From Chaetomium olivaceum (Eukaryota > Ascomycota > Sordariomycetes > Sordariales > Chaetomiaceae), in contig JAYWVB010000011.1 of assembly GCA_039881045.1 (NCBI GenBank), forward strand, positions 248,001 through 312,000: a stretch of DNA of 64,000 nucleotides, read 5' to 3'. The position numbers and the translations under genes were made by a program. The notes under the pieces were generated by a model, which worked only from the letters and a program-made list of their open reading frames with translations, was not told the origin of the DNA and did no database searches. Positions within the stretch are counted from its first letter, which is position 1. The number at the start of each line of letters is the position of its first letter. Of the stretch, positions 23,617 through 34,076 are shown in pieces.

Positions 23617-26421
23617 TGTCGCAATTATTGACGCTCTCGGAACTCGAGAACGTAAACTGCGGTTTCGATTATTTCTCGCGCGAGCTCCCTACCCCCTACG
23701 TAATGTGCGCGATTCGAGGTGGGGTGAAACGGGGATGAATGCTTGACACCGGCCCGTTATCTTGTCGAAGGCTGCGCTGTTGTTGTTAAGGGCAAACTGT
23801 CCAAAATAGCCAATGTGCTAAATTCAGACACACACACACACTTCTAACGAATTCGTTTCGCAATCGAACGATTTCCTGAGGGCGGGGTCGGTTGGTTGCT
23901 GCTCCAGGAGTTCAAAATAGCAACTGCCCAGCATCCCGCGACCCCAGGCGCTTAAAGACGTCTCCTGTGTGGAGCATGCAAGAGGCCTCTCAAGTCTCCC
24001 TCCGTTTCAGAGCGACGTCATTGGCGTGCCCAAAGCAGGCTGTTCGCCCGCCACTGTTCAAGCGGACAGACGCGCTCGCGCGTTCGACAATGGGAGGGAG
24101 CATAGGGGCAGTCTTTCAATAAAGGCCTCCTCTTCTATAACCGTCGATGTTGAATACTCCCCCCTGAGCAGCGCAGCCGTCATCGTCATCGGTATCGGTC
24201 AGCCCCACGTGGGGCATAACTGACATTTTATCCCGCTTTGCACCGTCCCTTCAGCCTCGATCCGCGCTCACCGCGAATGTGACAGATACCAGCCTGTTTA
24301 TTCTCACGTGGCCCTTGCAGCGATCTTTTCTTTCCTAGGTGGTGTTGCAGTGTGTGTCTGCAGGAAGGCCGCAAATATCTTTCTCAATAGTAGTGCCCAG
24401 GGCTTCCCAGGGCTTCCCAGGCCGTCACGCAATATACAGTACTTTGTGTGCCGTGCCGCGCCGCGGGCAGATGCCGTCTGAAAATAATCTGTACACCGTA
24501 CATGTCTTTAACTCAACCCTTGCGTGTGTCGGTGCGGAACCCTCGATGATGGCCCTGCCGTCTGGCAAAATAACTCGAGAAAGTAGGTTGTGCGCTCGGC
24601 CTGCAAGTCTCCCCTTTTGTGGTGGTCCTTTTACTGCTGGCGAACCATTTCGGCGTACTGCCTCGAAGGTTGCCCCCATACCTTTGCTTTATTAAATTAG
24701 TGATGGACACACACACATATGCCGAGTACACACAGTCCGGCGCTGGGCGCAGGCGGGCTGGTGTCTAAGCAAGTCCATGTCGGGTCACACCTCGGCTGTA
24801 CAACCGGTGATTTTCACACTCTGGGTGGTTTACTGGCACCGCTTGGCTGGGCTTGAAGCTGGCAACAGACGCAGCGTCCCGAGATCTTTGGCTCCCGAGA
24901 CGAATACCCCACAAGCCACCGCCAACCTTTTCCTTATCAGATCTGGAGCTCGCACGCCAACGATGTCGTTACTGTTACATAGTGACGGATGTGGGCCTTG
25001 GGTTGAATGTCGGCCCAGCCGTACGGCATCCCGGCATTTGGAGTCGATCTGTAGCAGCCAGGCAGCGTTGCTCGAGACAGGTGACGATATCGGGAAGCGG
25101 TGCGTCTGCAGGTTGGGTCGAATAAGAGCTAGGGGCGGGCACCGGGGGCTGCAGGCGATCCCGATTCGGTCCCCATCTCGTGCGGCCGGGGCACTTTCAC
25201 ACTTGCCGGTCACAAGAAAGCTGGGGTTCCACAATTCTGGAGGACCCCCAACCTGCTCCGGCAATCTGATCCCAGCATCCCGCGGCGGCCAACAGGGAGC
25301 CTTCCCGGCGAGAGTGAGAACGGCGCCCGATGGAAGGTCTCAGACCGAATCGGCACCAGTTAAACTGGAATGGGGGCCGGCCCCGATCCTGCAAGAGCTT
25401 TTTCGTGCTTGAGCCGTCTTTCTTTTTCCTCACCCGCGCCCCCGCCCGCCGAAGCCAACGGCATATTTCGTCACCACTTGTCAAACCGAACGAGCCGATG
25501 ATGAAATGATGGTGGGTTGTGCGGATGCCTTCTTTGGACCGAGCCAGTGCCCATTTGATGCTCCCGCCTCGCCTTGCCAGCGGGCCGTAGCACAACCCGC
25601 GCGCTCGGCCATCTTTTGGAGTGGCACCGCAGCGAAGGCGTACCTGTTGTACCAATCCCCTCCCGTCGCACATGCCGTCGGGTCCGGCAAAGAGAGCCAG
25701 ACATGCTGTCGTGTACTCGGCCTGACGAGCAGGCGTACCGCCGATCTTCCCAGTGCTTGCATCAATAACGTGCAACTGTGCCTGAGGGAATGCGGATGTT
25801 GAGCCTGCAGTAAATGCAAAACATGCATTGCGAAGGCCCGACGATGCCCTAAACACGCCGAGGGGGTTGCTGTCGCGCCGTGCCCCTGCTTTTTGTCGGT
25901 TCAGGACATGTTGACGAGGTTTCAACCCTTTCTTTCATATACAAAATACGGAATACATACTGTGGTAAGTGGGAGCGGGGTGTTTCTTGGTGCTTTTGGG
26001 AGTTTGGGAAGCGAGCTTCCGATGCCAAGCGGGTGCCGTGGGCAGGCATCCCGGGAGGCCGGCTGGGTCGGTGCCAGGTGCAAGGCATGCCCGCCGTTGT
26101 AAACCAGCTAACCGGCGCTTACTAGCATTGATTTCTTTTACAGAGGTAGTCTTTTTCCATCAAAAATTGATGAATCGAGACTTGAATTTGCAAGCCTACC
26201 TATCATATACCGAGATGTTCCGGGATGCGATCGCCTGCAAAAGTGATGGGTTTTTGTTTTTCTTGGTGCTATAGCAATATTCCAAGTGGAAGGGGGAAGG
26301 GATGGTGCTTTCCAGGCCGCTCCGAGAATGGGACCCTGCCGGAGCTTGGCCTTGCTCCTCTGCGCTAGTGAGCAACCGAACCACCCATGCAGCGCAGCGT
26401 GAGCGCGGGCGCGGGCTGGCA
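23617..26421. other. Large intergenic region
   Basis: About 2.8 kb between the spartin-like gene (-) and the leader of the Zn2Cys6 gene (+). It holds a short CA run (23830-23841) and a 10-bp direct repeat of GGCTTCCCAG near 24400-24421. Several open frames of 60-240 codons occur on both strands, but they overlap each other, lack the strong third-position bias of the real genes and show no recognisable domain. I call no gene here. Both promoters must lie in this stretch. Confidence 0.5.
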
Positions 26422-27742
26422 ATGAGAACTCGGCGTCTGTTGAGGGCAACCTGGAAGCAAGGCGGGCAAGAGCCACCGAGTTAGGTAGGCCAGGGACTTT
26501 CCGGGTCACAGTCTCTTCACAAAAATAAAGCCCGCAAAGACGCCACTTTTAGTTACTTCCATCAGCTCCCCGTCTCATCCCACCTTAGATTAGAACCCGT
26601 CTCCATCCATCGACTGGATCCTGGGCTACCACAACCTTAACAATCCTCGTGGGACCTCTTTTCGTGGGACCCTCCACCCTCCACCCTCCACTCTCACTCG
26701 CGCTGAGAATCCGCACCCGCCCCCCGGACCCTGGCCTAGCACAACACGTTCCTGCCCCTGCCGACGTTGCCGACAACACCGACGCTACCGACGCATACCA
26801 TACCTTGCCTTGCCCTTGTGTGTGTGTGTGCAATCACGTCCATCCATCCCGTGTTCCCGCCCACCGACCCAGGCCCCGTTCGGTTCGGTTCGCCTACACA
26901 CACGGCTGACCGACATTCCACCTTCCACCCCCCCGACTTTCTGCTGAACTCAGGTTCTCTCGACTGGGCCAGTCCAGTCTGTTCTGTCACTCAACAACAC
27001 CTACCGCACCCGCACGATCCCGCGTCCCCGCTGCCGTCGCGCAACCTGAGAAGCATCGCCAACAACGTTTCGGCGTCACATTGGCTTGCCCGGATAGACA
27101 CATCTTCGCAGTCGCCGACCACTCACTCGCCCGGCTACCCGCGCATTCGGATACCTGCACCGCTGTTAGACGCCGTCATACCCACAAGGTAGTGCAGCCG
27201 TCCATCTAGCTAGCTTGTTGTTTGGCCCCCCCGCCCCGGCAACCTTCTTCCCCCTCTACCAACTGAGTTCTCGCCCCCCTCCGTCCGCCCCTCCGTCCGC
27301 CCCCCCGTACGGTCTGCTGTGCTGCCCTGGACCTTGCTCCCGCGACTACTGCCGCAACCAAGCTCGCCAGCGGCGCCTTCTTGAGAGCCCGCGTATTTAG
27401 TCCGTTCACTCGCGGACCGCTCGACCACCCCGACCGAACGTCGAGTCTCGGCCCCTCTTTCCCGTGCCCGCATCGCGACCGCCGAGCGGTCTTGCAGCCG
27501 CCTGTTGCACTGTACTGTGTGGCCAGGGAAGGCCTTGTCTCCCTTGTGTTTGGTCAGGGGGTCCCGTTGCGAGACCCAACCCGCCGTCACGATTGCTTCC
27601 CATCTGCGCATACAGTCCATCATCTCCCCTCCCGAGCCGCCCGACGCCCAGTCGGCCGCGGCAACGCCGTCATTCGAACAGCAACAGCAGCACCCCACTC
27701 CAAAGAGGAAGTTCCACGACGCCTTTACCGCCCCGGCGCCCG
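26422..27742 (+). promoter_or_regulatory. ATG-free C-rich leader upstream of the Zn2Cys6 gene
   Basis: I read this stretch line by line and found no ATG on the + strand over about 1.3 kb, although ATG triplets are common on either side. It is C/T-rich and pyrimidine-skewed, as fungal 5' leaders often are. It ends in an open frame that joins the Zn2Cys6 protein. The likely reading is a long 5' untranslated leader, possibly with introns, kept free of upstream start codons. A possible acceptor (CATACAG) ends at 27615 in the correct phase. Confidence 0.55.
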
Positions 27743-27939
27743 ATGCGCCCATCGAACCGGCCGAGCCGCCTGCGCCGCCACATCCCCATACGCTTCCCCA
27801 GCGCTTGCCCAACATACGCCAGCCGCTACCGCACAGCCCGCCACGGCCCGCCACGGTCGGGGCGGCCCGCACCCAGGGCCACACCGCCGCAGCAGCCGTG
27901 AGCGCCGACGATGACAACAGATCGCCCGTCCAGGCTTCC

Positions 27940-30521
27940 ATGATGGCGGGCAGCCCCGGCAGCCCCGGCGCTATCGACAGCAAGAAAGGGATCAAGCGTA
28001 CCCCCTTGAGATCCAGCATTGCCTGTCAGCGCTGCCGGAAATCCAAGATAAAGTGCAACAACACGGGAGGCGACCAGCCGTGCGAGACATGTATCCGAAA
28101 TGGCAAGGAGTGCACCTACCCGGAGGTCACCCCCGCCCCGCCGAAACGGTCCGAGCCGCCTTCGGGCGCCAAGATGGAGCAGGGCTCGGAGCGGAAACGG
28201 TTACGGCGGATTGAAGATATTGTCAAGATGGAGGGTGCCGTCCCGGCTGCCGTCGTTGCCGAAGACGTCCTGTCGGCACCCTTCCTCACCGGGACGATAT
28301 GGAACCAGCTGTTTGACATCTACAGATTGCATTTTGCGACCGAGCTGCCCTTTTTGCATCTGGCGACATTGAAGGAAAAGCAGGGCAACAGATCTAGGGC
28401 GAGACCTACCGATACCTCACCCGAAATCAACCTCGTGCTGCTGGGCATTCTCACACTGACAGCGCGGTTCCACGGCACCTTGGTTTCCTACATCACAGCG
28501 CCAAGGAACAGCCCGGCAGTCTCCGGCATGCCCAAACCCCGGCCCGCCGGCGGCCCGGCCTCGGATGCCGCAGCGGCCTCGGAGTATTACGCCGACGTCC
28601 TCACCAAGGCCCTCGGCGGTCTGAGGACGAGCATGACCGTAGCCTCGGTGGAGCGGGTCCAAGCTTTCTTGATGCTCGGGCTCTATGAGTGGAGCCAAGC
28701 ACGACCGAGAGTCGGGGGGATGGCCGCCTGGATGTACGTCGGTGTCGCCATCCGAATGTCGCAGGCACTAGGGTTAGGTGACGGGGACAAGGAGCCCAAC
28801 AAGGTGTTCCGACCCCGGCCCATCAAGCCCGCTCAGCAGACCATGTCGGTCACCGCCAGGGAGATCAGAAGGCGTACCATGTTCAGCTGTCTGATCTTGG
28901 ACCGGTTGTTGGGCTGCGGCAAGGACCGAGTTTCGACAATCCGCTCCGAGGATCTGCGCATCCAGCTACCGTGTGCCGAAGTCTCCTTTGACCTCGGACA
29001 CGACGTCTACACGGGCTTTTTAAAACCGACCTCGGCAGTCGAAACAACCCGCCCCATCTCGGACAGTGTGCTCGGCCGCTTTGTTCGCCTCGTGGACCTC
29101 TGGGGCGAAATCTCCAAGTGGAGTTTCTCGGAGGCCGCTTTACAGAAGAAGAACGCCCTCCATGGTCGCCCGAATCCAACTTCTTCCAGCTGCGTGAGAA
29201 GCTCGAAGCGTTCTACGAAGGTCTTCCGGACGAGTTCAGGTGGTCGGACAGCAACTACTACAAACATGAAAACCACCAAGCCAGTAGCGTGTACGTTTCG
29301 CTACACATGCTTGGCGCCGTGTGTAGGATCATGCTCCACCGCGAGTACATCCCTTTCATTCCCATCCTCTGCGAGAAGCCGGTTGGTCCTCTCGACGAGC
29401 CCACATTTGCGCCCGGGCAAGAGCCACAGGGGTTCTGGGAGGCCAGTGCCGAGGAGATCTTCAGCGCGGCCAAGGACATTGTCGACCTCGCCGAGATCTG
29501 CCGCGACAAGTTGCCCATGTCATCTCTTGTTCTCTTTGCCGTCTGGACCGCCGCCTTTGTCGGCATCTACGCCGTCCACTTCCCGCACATTGATACCAAG
29601 GGGCATATGCTCCCCAAGGAGGATATCAACGCGCCTCTCGACGTGACGAGACACGGTCCCACGGGACTCACGTACAAGTTGCTGACGCATATGTCACTGT
29701 GGCTCAAGCTGGCTGAGACATACGTCAGTTACTTTGGCGAGATGGACCGGTACTACGACACGGTCAAGCAGGACTACGAGAGGCATATCGGTGGTCGCAT
29801 GGGTGGCGGTGGTCTGGAGGAGTGGAAGGAACGGGCTTTCAAAGTGGTCAACAACGGCGAGATACTGGTCGTCGACGAAGGCAAGAGTTCCTCGCGCGAC
29901 AGCACCGTCGAACCCGGCTCCTCGGTCGGCCCGGACAGCAACCACCAGACCGACCACGCCAAGACACCCCGGTCCACGTCCATGTCCTTCACCCCCATCA
30001 ACACGTCGCAGTCGCACGGCGGCCAACCCGACGAAGCTGCTGCCGAAGCCGCCGCCTCCACCCTCTGGCGCATCCAGCAGCCCCACGGCCACCACAACCA
30101 ACAACACCAGCATCAACACCAGCACCAACACCAACAACACCACCACCCACACCAACAGCCCTCGCCGTCCCAATCCTCAGGCGCCGTCCCCTCGCCGCAG
30201 CTATCTCAACACCCGCACCCGCACCCGCACCCGCACCTCGGTTTGACGGCAGCGGTCCCCAAACTCCCCCCCTACGCGTCGAGCGAAGTGGTGGAGTATG
30301 TGGAGCAGAACCAGTCGATGCCGTGGAGCCTGGCGCCCGGCGGGGTGGACCAGTTTGCCCACGGCACCGAGGAGCTGGTGCTGGATGGCGGGCCGATTTA
30401 TTGGGCGGGGGTGCCGGAGGGGTGGGCGGCCGCCGCGGCTGTGGGAGGGGTGGGAGGTGTTGGAGGGGTGGTGGGAGGGGGGATGATGACGCAGCATGTG
30501 GGCGGGTATTCTTCTTATTAG
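27940..30521 (+). CDS. Zn(II)2Cys6 fungal transcription factor (frame broken once; start uncertain)
   Basis: This is a nuclear regulator with a binuclear zinc cluster, CQRCRKSKIKC followed by CETCIRNGKEC (CX2CX6CX8CX2CX6C). Next come a basic region (SERKRLRR) and a fungal transcription-factor middle homology region (WNQLFDIYRLHF, SQARPRVGGMAAWMYVG, ARDIRRRTMF-like AREIRRRTMFSC). The C-terminal third is disordered, with an H/Q tract at about 30100-30150. The first in-frame ATG is at 27940. However, the open frame extends upstream to at least 27616 with coding-like sequence (QQQQHPTPKRKFHDAF), so the true start may be upstream through a splice or a non-AUG codon. The frame breaks at GG 29130-29131, where one more G would join FSGGRFTEEERPPW. 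The target genes are unknown. Confidence 0.88.
30090..30235 (+). repeat. His/Gln and His/Pro low-complexity coding tract
   Basis: CAC/CAA/CAG codons repeat to give alternating HQ, then further along a short HPHPHP run. The tract lies in the disordered C-terminal region of the Zn2Cys6 factor. The + strand is C/A-rich here and turns G-rich about 50 bases later. Confidence 0.85.
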
Positions 30522-31886
30522 AGGGGTACTCTTCTTATTGAGGGGTGGTTGTTCTAAACTGAGGGTGGGTTGTTTGGGAGGTATTATGGTGTGGTGGGGG
30601 TGGTGTGTGTGGTATGTGTGGCGGCTATATGGTGGGTGATGTGATGGTGTGTGTGGTGTGTGATGTGGTCTATGACGCGGGGCGTGTGGATGTCAAGAGT
30701 ATTTTGGGTGTTGGTCGGTCGGCGGGCGGTCTATCTGAATGAAAATGGCTTGTTTTTGGTACGCACTTGCGGGCGAAGGGGGTGGGCGCTGGGCTGGGCT
30801 GGGCTAGGCGCGCGGGCCGGTGTTTTCTTTGGCAGGCATGGATCGAAGCGCTGCCTCTTTCTCTTTCTCTGGTTGAGTTGGTGGTGCGAGTCGGGGAGGA
30901 GAATGGAGGTGGAGGCGAGGCGGGTGCCCAGCGCGAGGTAGCTGGCAAACGAACATTGGGTGGATGGGATGGAAGCTCGAATTGTGGTTCGGAACGCATA
31001 ATCTACTCTGATTGAAGCATCTATCTATTGTTTGTCCTTGCCAGAGCTTGATCGTTGTTGATGGCTCCTTCGTTTTGTCTGACTAGCTATCCAGTCTGGC
31101 TGCGCTATCCATCCATCCATTGAATGGGTGCCGGACAGTTCGTTTGCTCGATTGCTTGCCTGCTCGATTGCCTGCATGATCCATCCAGTCTCTTCCTCGG
31201 CAGCAATGGTGGGCGGATGCCACGTTGGTTTGCTGGCGGCCTTCCTTTCGTGGGGGGTTTTCGACAGGGCGCGCTTGGTATTGGAGAAGTTCTAGACTCG
31301 GACTTTGTTGTCTCATCTTAGTTTATCCCCTGTCTTGCTTTTCCGGCGCTCGGTAACTTGCTAATTAACAAGCCACCAGCCCCCCACGCTTTCTCGTGTC
31401 GTTACCGGGGTAGGCGGCGGTCTGGGTCTGAGGGTATGTGCTGGGTACCAAATTGGGTCGGTTTTAGGCAGAGTTATCACGGGGGTCACGGCACGCTGGA
31501 ATGGGTGGGACGACGCGGTCTGCCGAGGTACCGTAGGGTTTTGGAAACCGCTCGGGGGGGGCGGTTTGTTGTTGTTTTGAAGTTTTGTTTTGACTTTTGT
31601 TTGAGTTTTTGTTTTGTTTTGTTTTCTTTTGTGAAGATGAAGATGAAGATAAACGCTAATGCTGGCAGTGCCGCTGTCCCCCCATAATGATACAACAGTT
31701 CCAACACCAAGATGAGAATGCAAAGAAACCGTGTCATCAGTCATTTCCCAAACTCAATACCTGGTACAATCTAACGGGGTATATCCTTCCTTTCGAGCCG
31801 TCGTTCCTCTTTCCAGTGCCGAAGCCGTTATGTTTTGGTGTTTCGATGATTGTTGTTGTTGCTTTATTGTTGTTCTTGTCGTTGGT
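30522..31886. other. Intergenic region beginning with GT-rich 3' flank
   Basis: The first 160 bases after the Zn2Cys6 stop codon are strongly G/T-rich on the + strand (repeated GGTGTGTG patterns), a possible GU-rich 3' untranslated element. The rest has a CCAT repeat near 31108-31120 and a T-rich/G-rich stretch near 31550-31640. No supported coding sequence was found. The convergent small gene starts its 3' end at 31887. Confidence 0.5.
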
Positions 31887-32144
31887 CTATCTCGAGACGG
31901 ACGACGCAGCTGAGACGGTCGAGTCGTTGGAGTTGGTCCTGCTCAGGCGGGCCATGAAGAACTCCATGTCGCGGAGGACGATCTCGGGGAACTTGGCTTC
32001 CTTGTCTGCTGGGGTGGGCTCGTAGTCGGTGCTGGTCGACTGCATGCTGCTGGAACGACTGTGCTGGCCGGTGAAGGGTGTGTCCTGCTGGTCTTGGTCG
32101 AGGAGCATGTTGGTTGCGCTGAGGGATCCGATCGAGGCAGGCAT
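31887..32144 (-). CDS. Small 85-residue protein, function unknown
   Basis: I do not recognise a named family. The 85-codon frame has very strong C/G third-position bias, like its verified neighbours. It begins MPASIGSLSATNML and contains a Ser-rich middle, a conserved-looking motif FPEIVLRDMEFFMARL, and a Ser/Thr-rich tail. The helix-like segment EIVLRDMEFFMARL suggests a short interaction motif in an otherwise disordered protein. A 57-nt intron (32163-32219) with GTAAG donor and CCCAG acceptor lies just upstream of the ATG, so it is probably in the 5' leader. The start is the first ATG after that acceptor; the exon upstream of it carries no other ATG. Confidence 0.7.
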   Translation of the reverse strand: MPASIGSLSATNMLLDQDQQDTPFTGQHSRSSSMQSTSTDYEPTPADKEAKFPEIVLRDMEFFMARLSRTNSNDSTVSAASSVSR

Positions 32145-34076
32145 GTCGCTGGTTGGGTTGGGCTGGGCAAGAGTGTCAGTATGAGGAGTTGGTAGGGCTG
32201 GGAGGTGTGGTTGGCTTACATGTTGGGTTGCGGGAGGTTTTACTAGTTGTGAGAAGAGAGATAGAGCGTGAGAAAGGTAGAAAGGGCAAGTTCAAACTTT
32301 TCAACCCATTAGAGAAGCACTGCTCCAAACTAAAAAGAAAAAGACAACTTCTTTTCTTCCCGGAGCCTCGACTAGTACTTATATCTGAGAAGGTCACCCC
32401 CATCCCAACCAAACTCTTGACACAACAGAACTGAGAGAGCTGCAGGGGTCGCGTGGGTGATGACACGCCATTGGCCGCCTCTCAGCCTTTTCCCCAGATA
32501 TCGTTGGCTGCAGCAGGTCATTCGGTGTCGGGTTAAGGCTCGAGGCAGGGGATTCGCTTTGGGCTGCTGCTCTCGTGACCGTATCCGTGGGAGAAGACGC
32601 CTTGGGGGCCTTGATGGATGCCTGCATCTCCGGAGCTCGAGCATTGGTTTTGTCAAGGTTTTCCGGGTCTGGACGTTCCCCCCTTTCTCACAACTCCATC
32701 TCGATCCCATCTTCCATACCCCATCCCACATGTCCCGGCAATCACGCCCCATCTCCCCTTGAGCCATGTGCTGCGGGCCGAGATGGCAGTGGCTCTAGTC
32801 TAATTGAGCTCGTGTGCCCCCTGTAGAAGCCTCTGCGAACAATATGGGGCCGGATTCCACTAACTGTGTATTTGGGTGTGTTGTTGAAAGGTCCATAGCT
32901 ACGAAGTGGTGACATCAGCAAGGCACAGCTGTCGTTCCCCAGAGATTAACCCGTGTGACAAATGACCAAGAACGGCACGGACGGGCGGCCGACAACACCA
33001 ACCACACTAAGGGGTTCGGCTCACCCCCCCTACTTCACGGCTTTGAAGGGGGTGCCGTAAGCCGTGACCCCCACACCACGGCCCGATTTCTCGGCCACGC
33101 CATGGCGTCTTCCCCAGATGCCACCGCTGCAGCCGACCCAAAGCGACAAGAAACCCAGAAGGTTCTTCTGCCGAGCCGAGCCTGGGTGTGACGGGATCAG
33201 GGGCAGATCAGATCCCCCGGCCAGGGCCTCCACCACCACCAGCGGGCAACATCTCGAGCACGCGACCTGGCTTTGAAACACACATTGCGCTGGAATAACG
33301 ACGGCTGTTGGTCGATGCTCCTAAAATTCAGAAACCTGGAGACATGATCTAAAACGTTCCAATTGTGAGAATGCTCGTAGTTTCCTCCTTGTTCATATAA
33401 ATACAGTAGCTTGGTGCCCAGCTATTGACCAAAACAGGCCGAGGCGGTTTGCTTGACAAAAAGGAAATACAAAGGATATCGCGTACTGTGATCTTTGGTA
33501 ATATAGGTAGAGCTACAACTGAGACTCGGTCCTTTGTGTGTACTACAAGATAACATATGGTACCACATCAGTTTGCAGCTCTGACTGCCGTATTCCGTCA
33601 CCCCGTGGTGTTTGCTCGGGTAGATGCGAGGCACTGCCGTGTGTCTGCCTTTTTTGTGTTGACCAGAGTGAGTCTGAAACACCATGAAGCGTAGGAAATG
33701 AATGATTAGGAAATAAATGAATACATTGTTGTAAGTTACTCAAAATGCTAGATGGCTTTCCTCAATGTGACAACTCCAAGCGGTCTCAATTGTTTTCCTG
33801 AGGAACGGGATGAGGATAAGATGTGGGTTAACAGATTGTAGCTTGAGATAATTACTACTTTCCTCTGATATGCGTCAAGTTCCGAGAAAAGGACTTTCAC
33901 ACCAAGTTGCGCTGCAAACTCTGGCGGGTTCGAAATCGCGTTTGTTTACTTTCTCTTTTTCCACCCACAAACAACCCCTCGAACGATACGAAAATATGTT
34001 CTGAACACGACACCTTTTGCGACTGTTTTGCTTGAGCTCATCCGATATTCTTGGAAGCCTTCTTGGAACAGCCACC
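32145..34076. other. Intergenic region between divergent small gene and GMC oxidoreductase
   Basis: About 1.9 kb. It includes the 5' leader and promoter of the small minus-strand gene and the promoter of the GMC gene. A TATA-like sequence, CATATAAATACAG, lies near 33393-33407 on the + strand, but it is about 680 bases from the GMC start codon, so its use is uncertain. The short open frames lack coding bias. No RNA gene was recognised. Confidence 0.5.

Noticed and set aside
17988..25230. Shared string GAAAGCTGGGGTT at about 17988 and 25212, as a possible dispersed element.
   Set aside because: Only about 14 bases match well and the flanks diverge; this is too little to call a repeat family.
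24777..25925. Overlapping open frames of 140-240 codons on both strands.
   Set aside because: No domain, no consistent third-position bias, and the two strands overlap each other without a clear winner.
33393..33407. TATA-like sequence as the promoter of the GMC gene.
   Set aside because: It lies about 680 bases from the start codon with no sign of an intervening leader structure, so I list it only as a note.
29921..33960. Search for tRNA-like B-box sequences (GGTTCGA), including GGTTCGAAATC near 33930.
   Set aside because: No matching A-box or cloverleaf could be built around it.
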